Assembly: GCF_014641455.1 (NCBI RefSeq)
Contig: NZ_BMHT01000002.1
Location: forward strand, 518,605 to 582,604
DNA: 64,000 bases
Source: Hymenobacter cavernae
Lineage (GTDB): Bacteria > Bacteroidota > Bacteroidia > Cytophagales > Hymenobacteraceae
Direction of reading: 5' to 3'
The notes below the pieces were generated by a model that saw nothing but the letters and a program-made list of their open reading frames with translations, had not been told where the DNA came from and ran no database searches. This document shows positions 43,866-52,303 of this stretch, in pieces. The translations under genes were made by a program, and so were the position numbers. Every line of letters starts with the position of its first letter. Positions within the stretch are counted from its first letter, which is position 1.

Positions 43866-44065
43866 AAGAAGAGGAAGGTGTGTGATAGAAACCTCGTTCT
43901 ACGGCTGGAAGTTAGGTATGCGAAAGAGAATATGATTGATACTGCTGGAATATAGAGACGTACCATTCTTGCCAAATCAAGTTGTACTATGTCTTCAATC
44001 AGCTCTCGATAGAAACATACATTATTAATAAACCAGGAGGTAGCAAAAGCTAGCTTTAGGCATTA

Positions 44066-45211
44066 TTACACCAGCGGCTTCTCTGGCACGGCCTGCAAGC
44101 CGCTGAGCGCGCCATCAGGCAGGCGCAGGAACGTGGTGCCGGTGCTGGCGAAAGTGCCGCCGTGCTGCTCCACCACTTCCACGAGGCGGTAGTTCAGCTC
44201 CTCTTTCACGTTCAGGTACTCGTCGTAGCTGGTGGTTTCAACGAAGTACTGCACGGTCACTTCCTTGGCGGCCGGCGTGAGGGCCGCGAACTTGATCTGA
44301 ACCTCAGCCAGTACCAGCGGGTGCTCCTGAATGGCGCGCTGCCCATCAGCGATGATGTGGCGCAGCTGGTCGCTGGTGGTAGTATGGCTCAGGGCCAGGG
44401 TGAAGCTCACGCGGCGGGCCGTGCGCAGCGACAGGTTGTCCAGGGGCTTGTCAATCATGGCTTTGTTGGGTACCGTGACGTAGCTCTTCTCGGCGGTGCG
44501 CAGGCGCGTGCTGCGGAAGCCAACCTTCTCGATGGTGCCCGATACGTTGCCAACTTCCACCAAATCGCCGACGGCAAAAGGGCGGTCGAGGAAGATGGTG
44601 AAGGAGGCAATCAGGTTTTCGAGGCTTTCCTTGGCGGCAAAGGCCACGGCCAGTCCGCCAATACCTAGGCCGCCGATCAGAGCCGTGACGTTGACGCCGA
44701 ACACCTTACCTAGGATCACCAGAAAAGTCAGGCTCATCACGAGCACTTTGAACAGGTCTTTGGCGAAGGGCACCAGCTGGTCGTTGAGGCGCGAGGGCGT
44801 TTGCTCGGCCCGACGCCTGAACACCAGCTCGGCAAAGTCGATTAGGCGCAGCGCAATCCAGGCCACCGAGGTAAACAGTACGATCTGGTACACCCGGAAC
44901 GCCGCGAGCTTGGGCCAGGGCTCGTGCCGGCTCAGCTCGGAGCTGCGCACGGGGTAGTCGAGCACGTTGAAGGCCAGGTAGAGCGTGACCAGAAACACGA
45001 CCAAGGCCACGGGCTTGATGAGCAGGGCCTGGAACTGTTCTTCCGTGACGCCCTCGGTGCTATTGCGCAGAAAGCGGAACGCCAGCCGCGACAACAGCCG
45101 CGACAGCAGCGTCTTGAAAGCAAAGCCAAACAACACGATGCCCAGGCAGGTGAGGTAAGCCAGCACGTTATTGCCCAGAAAGCGTAGATTCAGAAATTGT
45201 TGAAGCGTCAT
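44066..45211 (-). CDS. Small-conductance mechanosensitive channel (MscS family)
   Basis: A 381-residue channel protein with several N-terminal membrane helices, a pore-lining helix (FGVNVTALIGGLGIGGLAVAFAAKESLENLIAS, residues about 175-210) rich in Gly and Ala, and the C-terminal beta domain (VGDLVEVGNVSGTIEKVGFRSTRLRT) of the MscS family. It releases solutes under osmotic down-shock. Confidence 0.88.
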   Translation of the reverse strand: MTLQQFLNLRFLGNNVLAYLTCLGIVLFGFAFKTLLSRLLSRLAFRFLRNSTEGVTEEQFQALLIKPVALVVFLVTLYLAFNVLDYPVRSSELSRHEPWPKLAAFRVYQIVLFTSVAWIALRLIDFAELVFRRRAEQTPSRLNDQLVPFAKDLFKVLVMSLTFLVILGKVFGVNVTALIGGLGIGGLAVAFAAKESLENLIASFTIFLDRPFAVGDLVEVGNVSGTIEKVGFRSTRLRTAEKSYVTVPNKAMIDKPLDNLSLRTARRVSFTLALSHTTTSDQLRHIIADGQRAIQEHPLVLAEVQIKFAALTPAAKEVTVQYFVETTSYDEYLNVKEELNYRLVEVVEQHGGTFASTGTTFLRLPDGALSGLQAVPEKPLV

Positions 45212-45654
45212 GGTAGGTGGCTTGTAACTGCAGCAGGCGGGAACCTTAGGCTAGGGTAAAATTGTAAAGAACTAGAACCTAGGTACGTGCATGGGGAGAG
45301 ATGTAAGGGAAGAACCTATTGCCAGGCCATCATGGTTGCCGTTCATGAAGGAGGAAATTCAATGATGAGCGGGGGAAACAGAATGGTAACGACTGATTTC
45401 TACCAAAATGACAAAATTTTTTATAGGGGGTATTAAATAGTATAAAAGTAATTTTTAATGTAATATTGCTTATTAATGCACTGAGTTTGGATTGTACAGC
45501 TAGTTTCCCATGTTTGTTTCGGGCTGATAATTACTTACTTAAGTGGAATTTTTTCGTCTGGAAACGCAATTCGAGGAACTTTGACCCCCTTGAATATCGT
45601 ACTAGATATATTCCTGCTTTCTGCAAAATACCAAGAACCTTGTCACACGACCCT
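45212..45654. other. AT-rich intergenic region upstream of the ArsR-type gene
   Basis: About 440 bases between divergent genes, AT-rich from about 45400 to 45560, with ACCTAGGT at 45278-45285. It holds a likely promoter/operator at 45580-45613 and no other gene that I can support. Confidence 0.6.
45580..45613 (+). promoter_or_regulatory. Possible promoter with overlapping operator for the ArsR-type gene
   Basis: TTTG at 45580-45583 and TAGATATA at 45603-45610 are spaced by 19 bases, close to the Bacteroidota TTTG-N19-TAnnTTTG pattern, although the -7 match is partial. The dyad GAATATC...GATATATTC (45592-45613) overlaps the -7 element and could be the regulator's own operator. Confidence 0.4.
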
Positions 45655-45963
45655 ATGAAACCGTTGCTTTCGCGCGTAGAATCCAAGAAGGTAGACAAAG
45701 CTGCCGCGATGCTCAAAGTGCTGGCTCACCCCAAGCGCCTGGCCATCGTCGACTTGCTAGGCAAAGAAGATAAGATGACCGTCACGGAAATCTATCGTTC
45801 GCTCGATTTGCCGCAGGCTATTGCCTCGCAGCACCTAATTACCCTCAAAGACCGGGGCATTCTGTCCTCGTTCAAAGTGGGTACCAAGATTTACTACTCG
45901 CTCTCTATTCCAAAACTGCTCGATGTAATCGACTCCCTGGAAGATTGCTGCGATACGCTGTAG
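45655..45963 (+). CDS. ArsR-family winged-helix regulator
   Basis: A 102-residue ArsR/SmtB-type regulator (KVLAHPKRLAIVDLLGKEDKMTVTEIYRSLDLPQAIASQHLITLKDRGIL). A Cys-Cys pair (DCCD) lies three residues from the C-terminus and could bind metal or respond to redox, but the classical CVC metal site in helix 3 is missing. A dyad overlaps the likely -7 element. The ATG at 45655 is chosen; the longer frame runs through the promoter. Confidence 0.83.
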   Translation: MKPLLSRVESKKVDKAAAMLKVLAHPKRLAIVDLLGKEDKMTVTEIYRSLDLPQAIASQHLITLKDRGILSSFKVGTKIYYSLSIPKLLDVIDSLEDCCDTL

Positions 45964-45996
45964 TAAGCTAGCGTTTATCTCCCGACGCGAAAACAG

Positions 45997-46025
45997 AAAA
46001 GGACCGCCATCGGACGGTCCTTTTT
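45997..46025 (+). terminator. Intrinsic terminator after the ArsR-type gene
   Basis: GGACCG and CGGTCC pair with flanking AAAA and TTTTT. It lies about 35 bases after the stop. Confidence 0.88.
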
Positions 46026-46032
46026 CGTTTTG

Positions 46033-46123
46033 GTAGGAACGCGCCACGGCGCGTTCGACGTTGAATAATCCGCTCACGATTTGCCAATGGCGCGGGTGAG
46101 AACGCGCCGTGGCGCGTTCCTAC
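46033..46123. repeat. Inverted repeat, family B copy 3
   Basis: Perfect 24-base arms (46033-46056 and 46100-46123). It lies between convergent genes and supplies the TAG stop codon of hemA on the minus strand (46120-46122). Confidence 0.93.
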
Positions 46124-47388
46124 GCTACGTTCGTCTGGCGCTCCAGGTCAAACAGGTCGGTGAGGGTGTCGATGAGCTGATCGGCTTCGCCGCGCTTGCA
46201 GGCAGCTTTGAGCTGAAGCACGGGCTGCTTCAGAATCTTCTGCATCAATGACTTGGTGATTTCGTCGACGCGCTTGGCTTCTTCGGGGCTTAGCTTCTTC
46301 TGGAAGCGGTCCATTTCTTCCTGCCGAATCTGCTCCAGCGCATTCTTTAGCTTCTGGATGGTCGGCGAAACCATCATTTCCTTGGCCCAGTCGTTGAGGC
46401 CGGCAATGCTTTCGGCGATGATGGCGCGGACGTGCGGCACGGCATCGAGGCGGCGCTGCAACGCGGCGCTGGCCTTGCTCTGAATGGCGTCGATGTTGTA
46501 CACCAGAATGCCGGGCACGTTCTCCACATCGGCTTCGATGCTGCGCGGCACCGACAAGTCGATGAAGAACTTGTAGCTCAGCACGTCGAGGTGCTCGACT
46601 AACTCTTTGGTAAAGAAAGGCGTGTGGTGCGCGATGGAAGAAATAACCACATCGGCCTCTTTCAGACCCTGCACCAGATTTTCAAAATCCAGCACCTTCA
46701 CGCCGCACTCGGCGGCGAGCAGCTCGGCTTTGGAGCGGGTGCGGTTGCAGATGGTAACGTCGGTGAAGAACTTGCTGTCACCTAGGTGGCGGCACACATC
46801 GGCGCCTATCTCGCCGAGGCCTACCACCAGCACGCGCGGGTTAGCTACGTCAGCGGTCAGCTCTTCCACCAGCTCTAGCGCGGCGTAGGAGGTAGAAGCG
46901 GCGCCGTCGCGGAAAGAAGTTTCCTGCTGTACGCGCTTGTTGGTGAAGAAGATAGTATGCAGCAGGCGGTGCAGAAACGGCCCGGCGGCGTCTTCATCCG
47001 CCGACCACTGATAAGCGTTCTTTACCTGATTGCTGATCTGTAAGTCGCCGATAACCTGGGCATCCAGGCCCATGGCCACCTCGAAGAGGTGCTGCACGGC
47101 GCCCTGCTCGTTATCGAGAATATCAAAATAAGCGTAATGCTCGCTCAGATCGGCGAGACCTTTAAGAAGTCCTAGGGCTTCGATGATAACAGGACTCTGG
47201 TCGCGGTCGGCGCTGTAGTAAACCTCAGTTCGATTGCAGGTACTGAGCACGAGTAAGTCACTGAGACCTAGGTCGTGGTGGAGGGTGTACAGGAAGCGTC
47301 GGCAGGCGGCCTCGTCCAGCGCGATAAGCTCCCGAATAGCTAGGGGAGCTTTTTTGAAGGACAGGCTGACAGCCTTAAATGGGTGCAT
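46120..47388 (-). CDS. hemA: Glutamyl-tRNA reductase
   Basis: A 422-residue enzyme that reduces glutamyl-tRNA to glutamate-1-semialdehyde, the first step of C5 tetrapyrrole synthesis. The catalytic Cys lies in LSTCNRTEVYY (near residue 50), the NADPH-binding domain has VLVVGLGEIGADVCRHLG and the C-terminal dimerisation helix is present. Length matches the family. No other haem gene is adjacent. The stop codon lies inside a family B inverted repeat. Confidence 0.9.
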   Translation of the reverse strand: MHPFKAVSLSFKKAPLAIRELIALDEAACRRFLYTLHHDLGLSDLLVLSTCNRTEVYYSADRDQSPVIIEALGLLKGLADLSEHYAYFDILDNEQGAVQHLFEVAMGLDAQVIGDLQISNQVKNAYQWSADEDAAGPFLHRLLHTIFFTNKRVQQETSFRDGAASTSYAALELVEELTADVANPRVLVVGLGEIGADVCRHLGDSKFFTDVTICNRTRSKAELLAAECGVKVLDFENLVQGLKEADVVISSIAHHTPFFTKELVEHLDVLSYKFFIDLSVPRSIEADVENVPGILVYNIDAIQSKASAALQRRLDAVPHVRAIIAESIAGLNDWAKEMMVSPTIQKLKNALEQIRQEEMDRFQKKLSPEEAKRVDEITKSLMQKILKQPVLQLKAACKRGEADQLIDTLTDLFDLERQTNVA

Positions 47389-47596
47389 AGCGTAGTGCTC
47401 GAGCGAAACTTTAGGGCGTAAAATTACGGCAGGATTCGTTAGAATAAAACTGATATTAATCAGGAGAGGTTCGTAACTAACTCGAACAAAATGGAAATAA
47501 GGTTGCCTGCCCGCCTGACGTTCTTTCTACGACGGAAGAACAAACTCCGCCGTATTTTCGTCCGGTAGCTAGCTTTTGGCTACAAAGGCCATGCAA

Positions 47597-47760
47597 CTAG
47601 CACGTCATTCCGACCAGCGGGAGGAATCTCGCGTGCTGATGTTGTGGTGCTAATTCTAACGATTGGAATTACCATGGCACGCGAGATGTCTCCCGTTGGT
47701 CGGAATGACGTTCTGCTAAAGCACGCGAGATTCCTCCCGTTGGTCGGAATGACGTGCTAG
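47597..47760. repeat. Inverted repeat, family D, with three arms
   Basis: Left arm 47597-47637 pairs with 47720-47760 (41 bases, one mismatch). A third, inverted copy of the arm core lies at 47677-47710. The layout suggests two overlapping or nested insertions. The CGCGAGAT core also occurs in the element at 73-237. It fills most of the gap between hemA (-) and the histidine kinase (+). Confidence 0.88.
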
Positions 47761-47806
47761 ATTTATAACCTTCTAATCAGAAGAGCCTCAGCTCTTTATT
47801 TCGCGT

Positions 47807-48988
47807 TTGATTCCGATTTACGACCAAAGATCCCGCATTAAGCTGCTGATTATCGGTGGGGCGCTGCTCATTGCGGCGGCCACGGTGATTTACACCAACA
47901 TCCTGGTGCAGCGCCTCTCCGAGCGGGAGCAGCAGCAGATTGACCTGTATGCCAAGGCCCAGCGCTACATCATCAGCACGGAAGAGGAAACCAACCTGGT
48001 ATTCGTGCAGGAACAGATTATCGACGCCAACAAAACCATCCCGATCATCCTGACCGACGACCAGGGGAACATCCTGGCAACCAAGAACCTGGATGTGCCC
48101 AAAGGCTTGTCGGAAAAGGCTTCTATCCGCTACTTACACGGGCAGATTGACAAGATGAAGGAGCAGCACCCGCCCATCGTGGTGGAGTACGCGGCGGGGC
48201 TGCGCAACTACATCTATTACAAAGACTCGGAGCTGCTGACGCAATTGCGGACCTACCCGCTGGTGCAGCTGGCCGTTATTGCGTGCCTGGCCGTCATTGC
48301 GTATTTCGCCTTCAGCTACTCGCGCCGCGCCGAGCAGAACCGCGTGTGGGTAGGTTTGGCGAAGGAAACCGCGCACCAGCTCGGCACGCCCCTGAGCAGC
48401 CTGATGGCGTGGCAGACCTACATGAAGGAATCCGAACGGTTTAAGGACGAGCCGATTGTGGAGGAGCTAGGTAAGGACGTGCGTCGGCTGGAGATTATCA
48501 CGGAGCGCTTTTCCAACATCGGCTCCGTCCCGATTCTGAAGGATGAGAACATCCTGCAAGTCACGCAGAACGCCATTGCTTACCTGCAAAGTCGGGTATC
48601 GAAGAAAGTGAGCTTCACCATTACCACGCTGCTGCCCACCGACACACCCGCCAAGGTCAATATTCCGCTGTTCGACTGGGTGGTGGAAAACATCTGCAAA
48701 AACGCCGTTGATGCGATGGATGGCAAAGGCAGCATCCACATTCAGCTACGCCGGCCGACCCGCAATAAAACGCAGATTGCCATCGACATAACTGATACCG
48801 GCAAGGGCATTCCGAAGAGCAAGATAGAATCGGTGTTCCTGCCCGGCTACACCACCAAGAGGCGCGGCTGGGGCCTAGGTTTGGCGCTGGCGAAGCGCAT
48901 CATCGAGAATTATCACGAAGGAAAGCTGTTCGTGAAGTGGTCGGAATTGGGCAAGGGCACCACGTTCCGGATTGTGCTGAACGGGTGA
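47807..48988 (+). CDS. Sensor histidine kinase
   Basis: A 393-residue membrane kinase. One membrane helix is near residue 12-30, the sensor part follows, and a second helix (VQLAVIACLAVIAYFAFSYS) is near 150. The H-box is KETAHQLGTPLSSLMAWQTYM, the N-box ENICKNAVDAMDGKG, G1 DTGKGIP and G2 GWGLGLALAKRII. No response regulator is adjacent. The reading frame starts with TTG at 47807; no better ATG was found. Confidence 0.83.
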   Translation: MIPIYDQRSRIKLLIIGGALLIAAATVIYTNILVQRLSEREQQQIDLYAKAQRYIISTEEETNLVFVQEQIIDANKTIPIILTDDQGNILATKNLDVPKGLSEKASIRYLHGQIDKMKEQHPPIVVEYAAGLRNYIYYKDSELLTQLRTYPLVQLAVIACLAVIAYFAFSYSRRAEQNRVWVGLAKETAHQLGTPLSSLMAWQTYMKESERFKDEPIVEELGKDVRRLEIITERFSNIGSVPILKDENILQVTQNAIAYLQSRVSKKVSFTITTLLPTDTPAKVNIPLFDWVVENICKNAVDAMDGKGSIHIQLRRPTRNKTQIAIDITDTGKGIPKSKIESVFLPGYTTKRRGWGLGLALAKRIIENYHEGKLFVKWSELGKGTTFRIVLNG

Positions 48989-49006
48989 TTTACCAGCCGC
49001 CAAAAC

Positions 49007-50044
49007 CTAGGGTGCCAACAGCAGCTTGCCGAAGTTTTCGCCCGAAAACAGCTTGAGCAGCGCCGGCAGAAAATTGTGCAGGCCCTGCTCGACCTGCGTT
49101 TTGGGGGTGTGCAGCTGGCCTTGGCGCAGCCAGCCGGCCATCTCGCGGGTGGCTTCCGGGAAGTGCGCAACGTTATCCAGCACCACAATGCCTTCCATGC
49201 GCGCCCGATTGACGAGCAGCGACAGATAATTCGTGGGGCCCTTGATGGGCGTGGTGTTGTTGTACTGCGAAATGGCCCCGCACAGCACCACGCGCGCCCG
49301 CAGCCGGAGCCGCTCCAGCGCGTAGTCGAGCAGGTCGCCTCCTACGTTGTCGAAATATACGTCGATGCCCTGGGGGCAGGCCGTGCGTAGCGCCGCCCGC
49401 ACGTAGGGGTCTTTGTAGTCGAGGCAGGCGTCGAAACCTAGGTCGTGGAGGCAGTAGTCAATCTTCTCCTGGCTACCCACCAGGCCCACCACGCGGCAGC
49501 CCTTGAGCTTCGCTATTTGCCCCACTACGCTGCCCACTGCGCCCGCCGCTCCCGACACTACCACGGTTTCGCCCGCCTGGGGCTGGCCCGTGTGTAGCAG
49601 GCCAAAGTAGGCCGTGAGGCCCGGCATACCCAAGGTTGAGAGGTGCGTTTCGAGGCTGGCCAGCGTCGGGTCTACTTTCAGCAGGTAAGTGGCGGGGTTG
49701 GTCACGTCCAGGGCCGCTTGGCCGTCACGCAGCACAAACTGCTGCGCTTTCAGGTCGCCGGTGATGTAGTCGCCCACGGCGAAGGCCGGGTGCCGCGACT
49801 CCACAATCTGCCCCGCGCCCAGGGCCCGGAAAACTTCTCCCAGCGCCAGCGGCGCCATGTAGCTTTTGCTGCCGTTCATCCAACCGCGCATGGCCGGGTC
49901 CATGGAGATGAAGCTGGTTTTGACCAGCACCTGCCCAGGCGCTAAAGGTGGAATCTCGACTGTGTCGAAGGCAAAGTTTTCGGGCTGCGGAACGCCCACC
50001 GGGCGCGAAGCCAGCTTTACGCGGGTGTTGGAGTAGGTGGTCAT
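49007..50044 (-). CDS. NADP-dependent MDR oxidoreductase (CurA/PTGR-like)
   Basis: A 345-residue zinc-free medium-chain dehydrogenase/reductase. The VVVSGAAGAVGSVVGQIAKLKGCRVVGLVGS cofactor site and CLDYKD and VYFDNVGGDLLDYAL segments fit the CurA/leukotriene B4 12-hydroxydehydrogenase branch, which reduces activated C=C bonds. It begins 54 bases after the stop of the SPASM gene on the same strand, so it may be the last gene of the peptide operon, and a C=C reductase could tailor a polyunsaturated product. Confidence 0.82.
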   Translation of the reverse strand: MTTYSNTRVKLASRPVGVPQPENFAFDTVEIPPLAPGQVLVKTSFISMDPAMRGWMNGSKSYMAPLALGEVFRALGAGQIVESRHPAFAVGDYITGDLKAQQFVLRDGQAALDVTNPATYLLKVDPTLASLETHLSTLGMPGLTAYFGLLHTGQPQAGETVVVSGAAGAVGSVVGQIAKLKGCRVVGLVGSQEKIDYCLHDLGFDACLDYKDPYVRAALRTACPQGIDVYFDNVGGDLLDYALERLRLRARVVLCGAISQYNNTTPIKGPTNYLSLLVNRARMEGIVVLDNVAHFPEATREMAGWLRQGQLHTPKTQVEQGLHNFLPALLKLFSGENFGKLLLAP

Positions 50045-50098
50045 GAGCGAGGAAAACGATACCAGAAGCGGGTTCTTGAGAAGCAGCCAAGCCAAGCG

Positions 50099-51106
50099 CT
50101 AGGCCACCGCGGCCAGCAACCTAGGTTCGGCGGCGGTCAGTTGCGGCTCACGGGTGAATAACCCCGAAGCCGAATCCCGCACCAGATAAGCGGCCGAGAA
50201 AAGGGCGTAGCGCAGCTCGGAGGCTTGCAGGCCCGCGGTTTGGTCAGGAGCGGCGTGCCATAGCTCCTGAAAATCGGGGCGGGCCAGCACCGTGGCCAGG
50301 CGCGTGTCCCGCACGTTGGCAAAGTGCTCGGGCCGCAGCAGGCAGTTCTTAACGTAGCCTTCCGCGCTGACGCACACCTTGCGGTTGTAGTACGGGTTAA
50401 ACTGAAGAGCTTCCGTAAAAAACTCGCTGTTAACAATGTAGCAGTCCTTCGGCTGATCGGCGCACAGGTCGCGCTCGGTGAAGGCAATCTGGCCGGGGTG
50501 CGTGCCGCCGGGTCGGCTGTAGGGCGCACGATGGACCAGAATGTGCTGAATCTTAGCAAACTGCTCGTAAAAGGCACCAAGCTGCGGCTCGTCGGGCACG
50601 TTTTCCGAGTAGGCCAGCAGCAGCGTTACCGACGAGAAAACCATCGTTTCCAGCTGCTGAAACAAGGCCACTACCTCCGGCCAGGCACCACGGCAACCTA
50701 GGTTCAGGCGCAGCTCCAGGTGGCGGCAGTGCAGTGCATCCAGCTGCGCCAATACGTCGGGCAGGCTGTAGTGCGCAAACGCGTAGCTGACTACGGCATT
50801 CTGCACATGGTGGGGCGAGTGCCAGGCCAGGCTCAGGGGCGGGAAGCTGGCCGGCGCATCGATGTAAAAACCTAGGTCCTTCTGCAACAAAAAGTGCAGG
50901 TACTGGTCGAAAAGTTGCGGATTGCCCGGCGCGAATACCTGCTGCGTTTCCCGCCAGGGGTGCTGCTTCAGGTGCAGAAGAACCTTGTATAAAACATTCG
51001 GAATGAACGTAATATGCTGGTGCTGTAAGTCGTAGATGGCGCTGCGGGTGGCGCCCTGCACGGCAATGTCGTGCGCGTACAGACAGAAATAGGGCTTACT
51101 GCTCAT
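50099..51106 (-). CDS. SPASM-type peptide maturase homologue without radical-SAM motif
   Basis: A 335-residue protein resembling the SPASM-domain partner of grasp-with-SPASM systems. The four first-half SPASM cysteines are kept (Cys 215, 222, 245 and 255, in DLC, DCYI, KVCVS and KNCL). No CxxxCxxC radical-SAM motif exists, and the second half, where family members have several Cys beside an ExRY sequence, has none (residues 291-307 read AGLQASELRY ALFSAAY). It may bind the precursor rather than do radical chemistry. Its start overlaps the 78-residue gene by 11 bases. Confidence 0.72.
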   Translation of the reverse strand: MSSKPYFCLYAHDIAVQGATRSAIYDLQHQHITFIPNVLYKVLLHLKQHPWRETQQVFAPGNPQLFDQYLHFLLQKDLGFYIDAPASFPPLSLAWHSPHHVQNAVVSYAFAHYSLPDVLAQLDALHCRHLELRLNLGCRGAWPEVVALFQQLETMVFSSVTLLLAYSENVPDEPQLGAFYEQFAKIQHILVHRAPYSRPGGTHPGQIAFTERDLCADQPKDCYIVNSEFFTEALQFNPYYNRKVCVSAEGYVKNCLLRPEHFANVRDTRLATVLARPDFQELWHAAPDQTAGLQASELRYALFSAAYLVRDSASGLFTREPQLTAAEPRLLAAVA

Positions 51107-51332
51107 CGCTGGGGTCGGCTACGTAATGCTGGACGATAATGCCGGATACTGGCTTGGTGGGCGCCAGGCAGCGGTAGTTCCGGGCTTGATGCCGGGCACT
51201 TTGGCTGAAGCGCTGGCCGGTGTAGTGCTCGCCGAAAGACGCGGTATGTACCTGAACCATAAAGCGGTAGCCGATAGGCAGTGCGGCCAGCACTTCTTCG
51301 GAGAATATGGAGCCCGTGCCAATTACTTTCAT
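51096..51332 (-). CDS. Unknown 78-residue protein coupled to the peptide operon
   Basis: A 78-residue basic to neutral protein with no motif that I recognise (MKVIGTGSIFSEEVLAALPIG at the start). Its start codon overlaps the ATP-grasp stop by 4 bases and its end overlaps the SPASM gene by 11 bases, a spacing that favours translation in step with both neighbours. It could be a small adapter or chaperone in maturation. The weak evidence is that no homologue was recognised. Confidence 0.55.
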   Translation of the reverse strand: MKVIGTGSIFSEEVLAALPIGYRFMVQVHTASFGEHYTGQRFSQSARHQARNYRCLAPTKPVSGIIVQHYVADPSDEQ

Positions 51333-52303
51333 GCTGGTTCGTGGTTAATGAGCCATTCGGCTATTTCTTTGTCGAGGGCGTAGTGGCAGAACACGGACTC
51401 GGCCAGGTACTGCCCCACTGGGTTGACTTCGATGAAGACGTACTCGCCCCCCAGGGTCTTGAGCAGGTCGATGGAGCCGGTGTTCAGCCCGATGCTGTGC
51501 ATGAGCCGGGTGAGCTGCTCCTCGATTTCCGGCGGCAGCTGGTAGGGCACGTAGTGCACCCGCTCGGAGGCACTATCCAGCTTCTTGTCGATGTGGCGCT
51601 CTGGGCCGCTGAGCAGCATGGCCGTCGGGAAAAAGCGACCGTCGAGATAGAACACCCGGATTTCAAACTCGACCGCCACTTTCTCCTGGAACAGTGACGG
51701 GAAGAAATGCTCGGGCAGCGCCGCAATGCGGGCCGCGTCGATGGTCGTGGTCAGCAGCACGTAGGTCGAGCCGTCGTCGTGGCAGTAGCTGCCGCGCACG
51801 TCGGCAATGGGCTTGCTGATGAGCTGGCCATCAAGCAGGAGGTAAAACGCCAGCAGGTCGTGGCGGTTATTGATGATCTGGGTGTGGGGCACGCGCAGGC
51901 CGCATTGGCTCGCCACGTCCAGCAGCTCCAGCTTGTTGATTTTGATCTGGTGAAACGCGGTCAGCCAGGTTTTGTCGCGGAACAGTAGCTCCAGATAGCT
52001 CACCAGATCCTGGAGCTCCGTGCGAATCTCGAAACCTAGCTGCTCGGCGTGGCTGCCGACGGGGAAACTCAGCGTGCGGCCAGCGCCCAGAAAGCGACGG
52101 TGCCAAATGGTTGTAATCGTGTCTCTTACGCTCAGTCCATTGATGACTACATCCCGATTCTTCAGGTCGATGTGGTAGCTGGCCCGGTGGTTTATCAGGT
52201 CGTGCAGAGACACTTTTACGAAGGGCACTTCGTAGTGCAGCAGCCAGCTAATGACGGGGTCGGTGCCCTGCTCGTAGGCATCGTAGCTCAGCACCAGGAT
52301 CAT
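51329..52303 (-). CDS. ATP-grasp peptide ligase of the grasp-with-SPASM type
   Basis: A 324-residue ATP-grasp protein. A pre-ATP-grasp half (VLSYDAYEQGTDPVISWLLHYEVPFVKVSL) precedes the ATP-grasp half with the ATP-binding Lys 164 (ISKPI), the FEIRVFYLDG core (residues 213-222), Asp 279 and the metal ligands E292 and N294 in FIEVNPVGQY. Such ligases join side chains in graspetides by ester or amide bonds. The gene overlaps its upstream (acyltransferase) and downstream neighbours by 4 bases each. The likely substrates are the SCCLDG peptides. Confidence 0.83.
   Translation of the reverse strand: MILVLSYDAYEQGTDPVISWLLHYEVPFVKVSLHDLINHRASYHIDLKNRDVVINGLSVRDTITTIWHRRFLGAGRTLSFPVGSHAEQLGFEIRTELQDLVSYLELLFRDKTWLTAFHQIKINKLELLDVASQCGLRVPHTQIINNRHDLLAFYLLLDGQLISKPIADVRGSYCHDDGSTYVLLTTTIDAARIAALPEHFFPSLFQEKVAVEFEIRVFYLDGRFFPTAMLLSGPERHIDKKLDSASERVHYVPYQLPPEIEEQLTRLMHSIGLNTGSIDLLKTLGGEYVFIEVNPVGQYLAESVFCHYALDKEIAEWLINHEPA

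Noticed and set aside
47597..47760. Possible CRISPR array (three copies of a ~35-base unit)
   Set aside because: The copies are inverted relative to each other and the spacers are unequal; it is a nested inverted repeat, and no cas gene is present.
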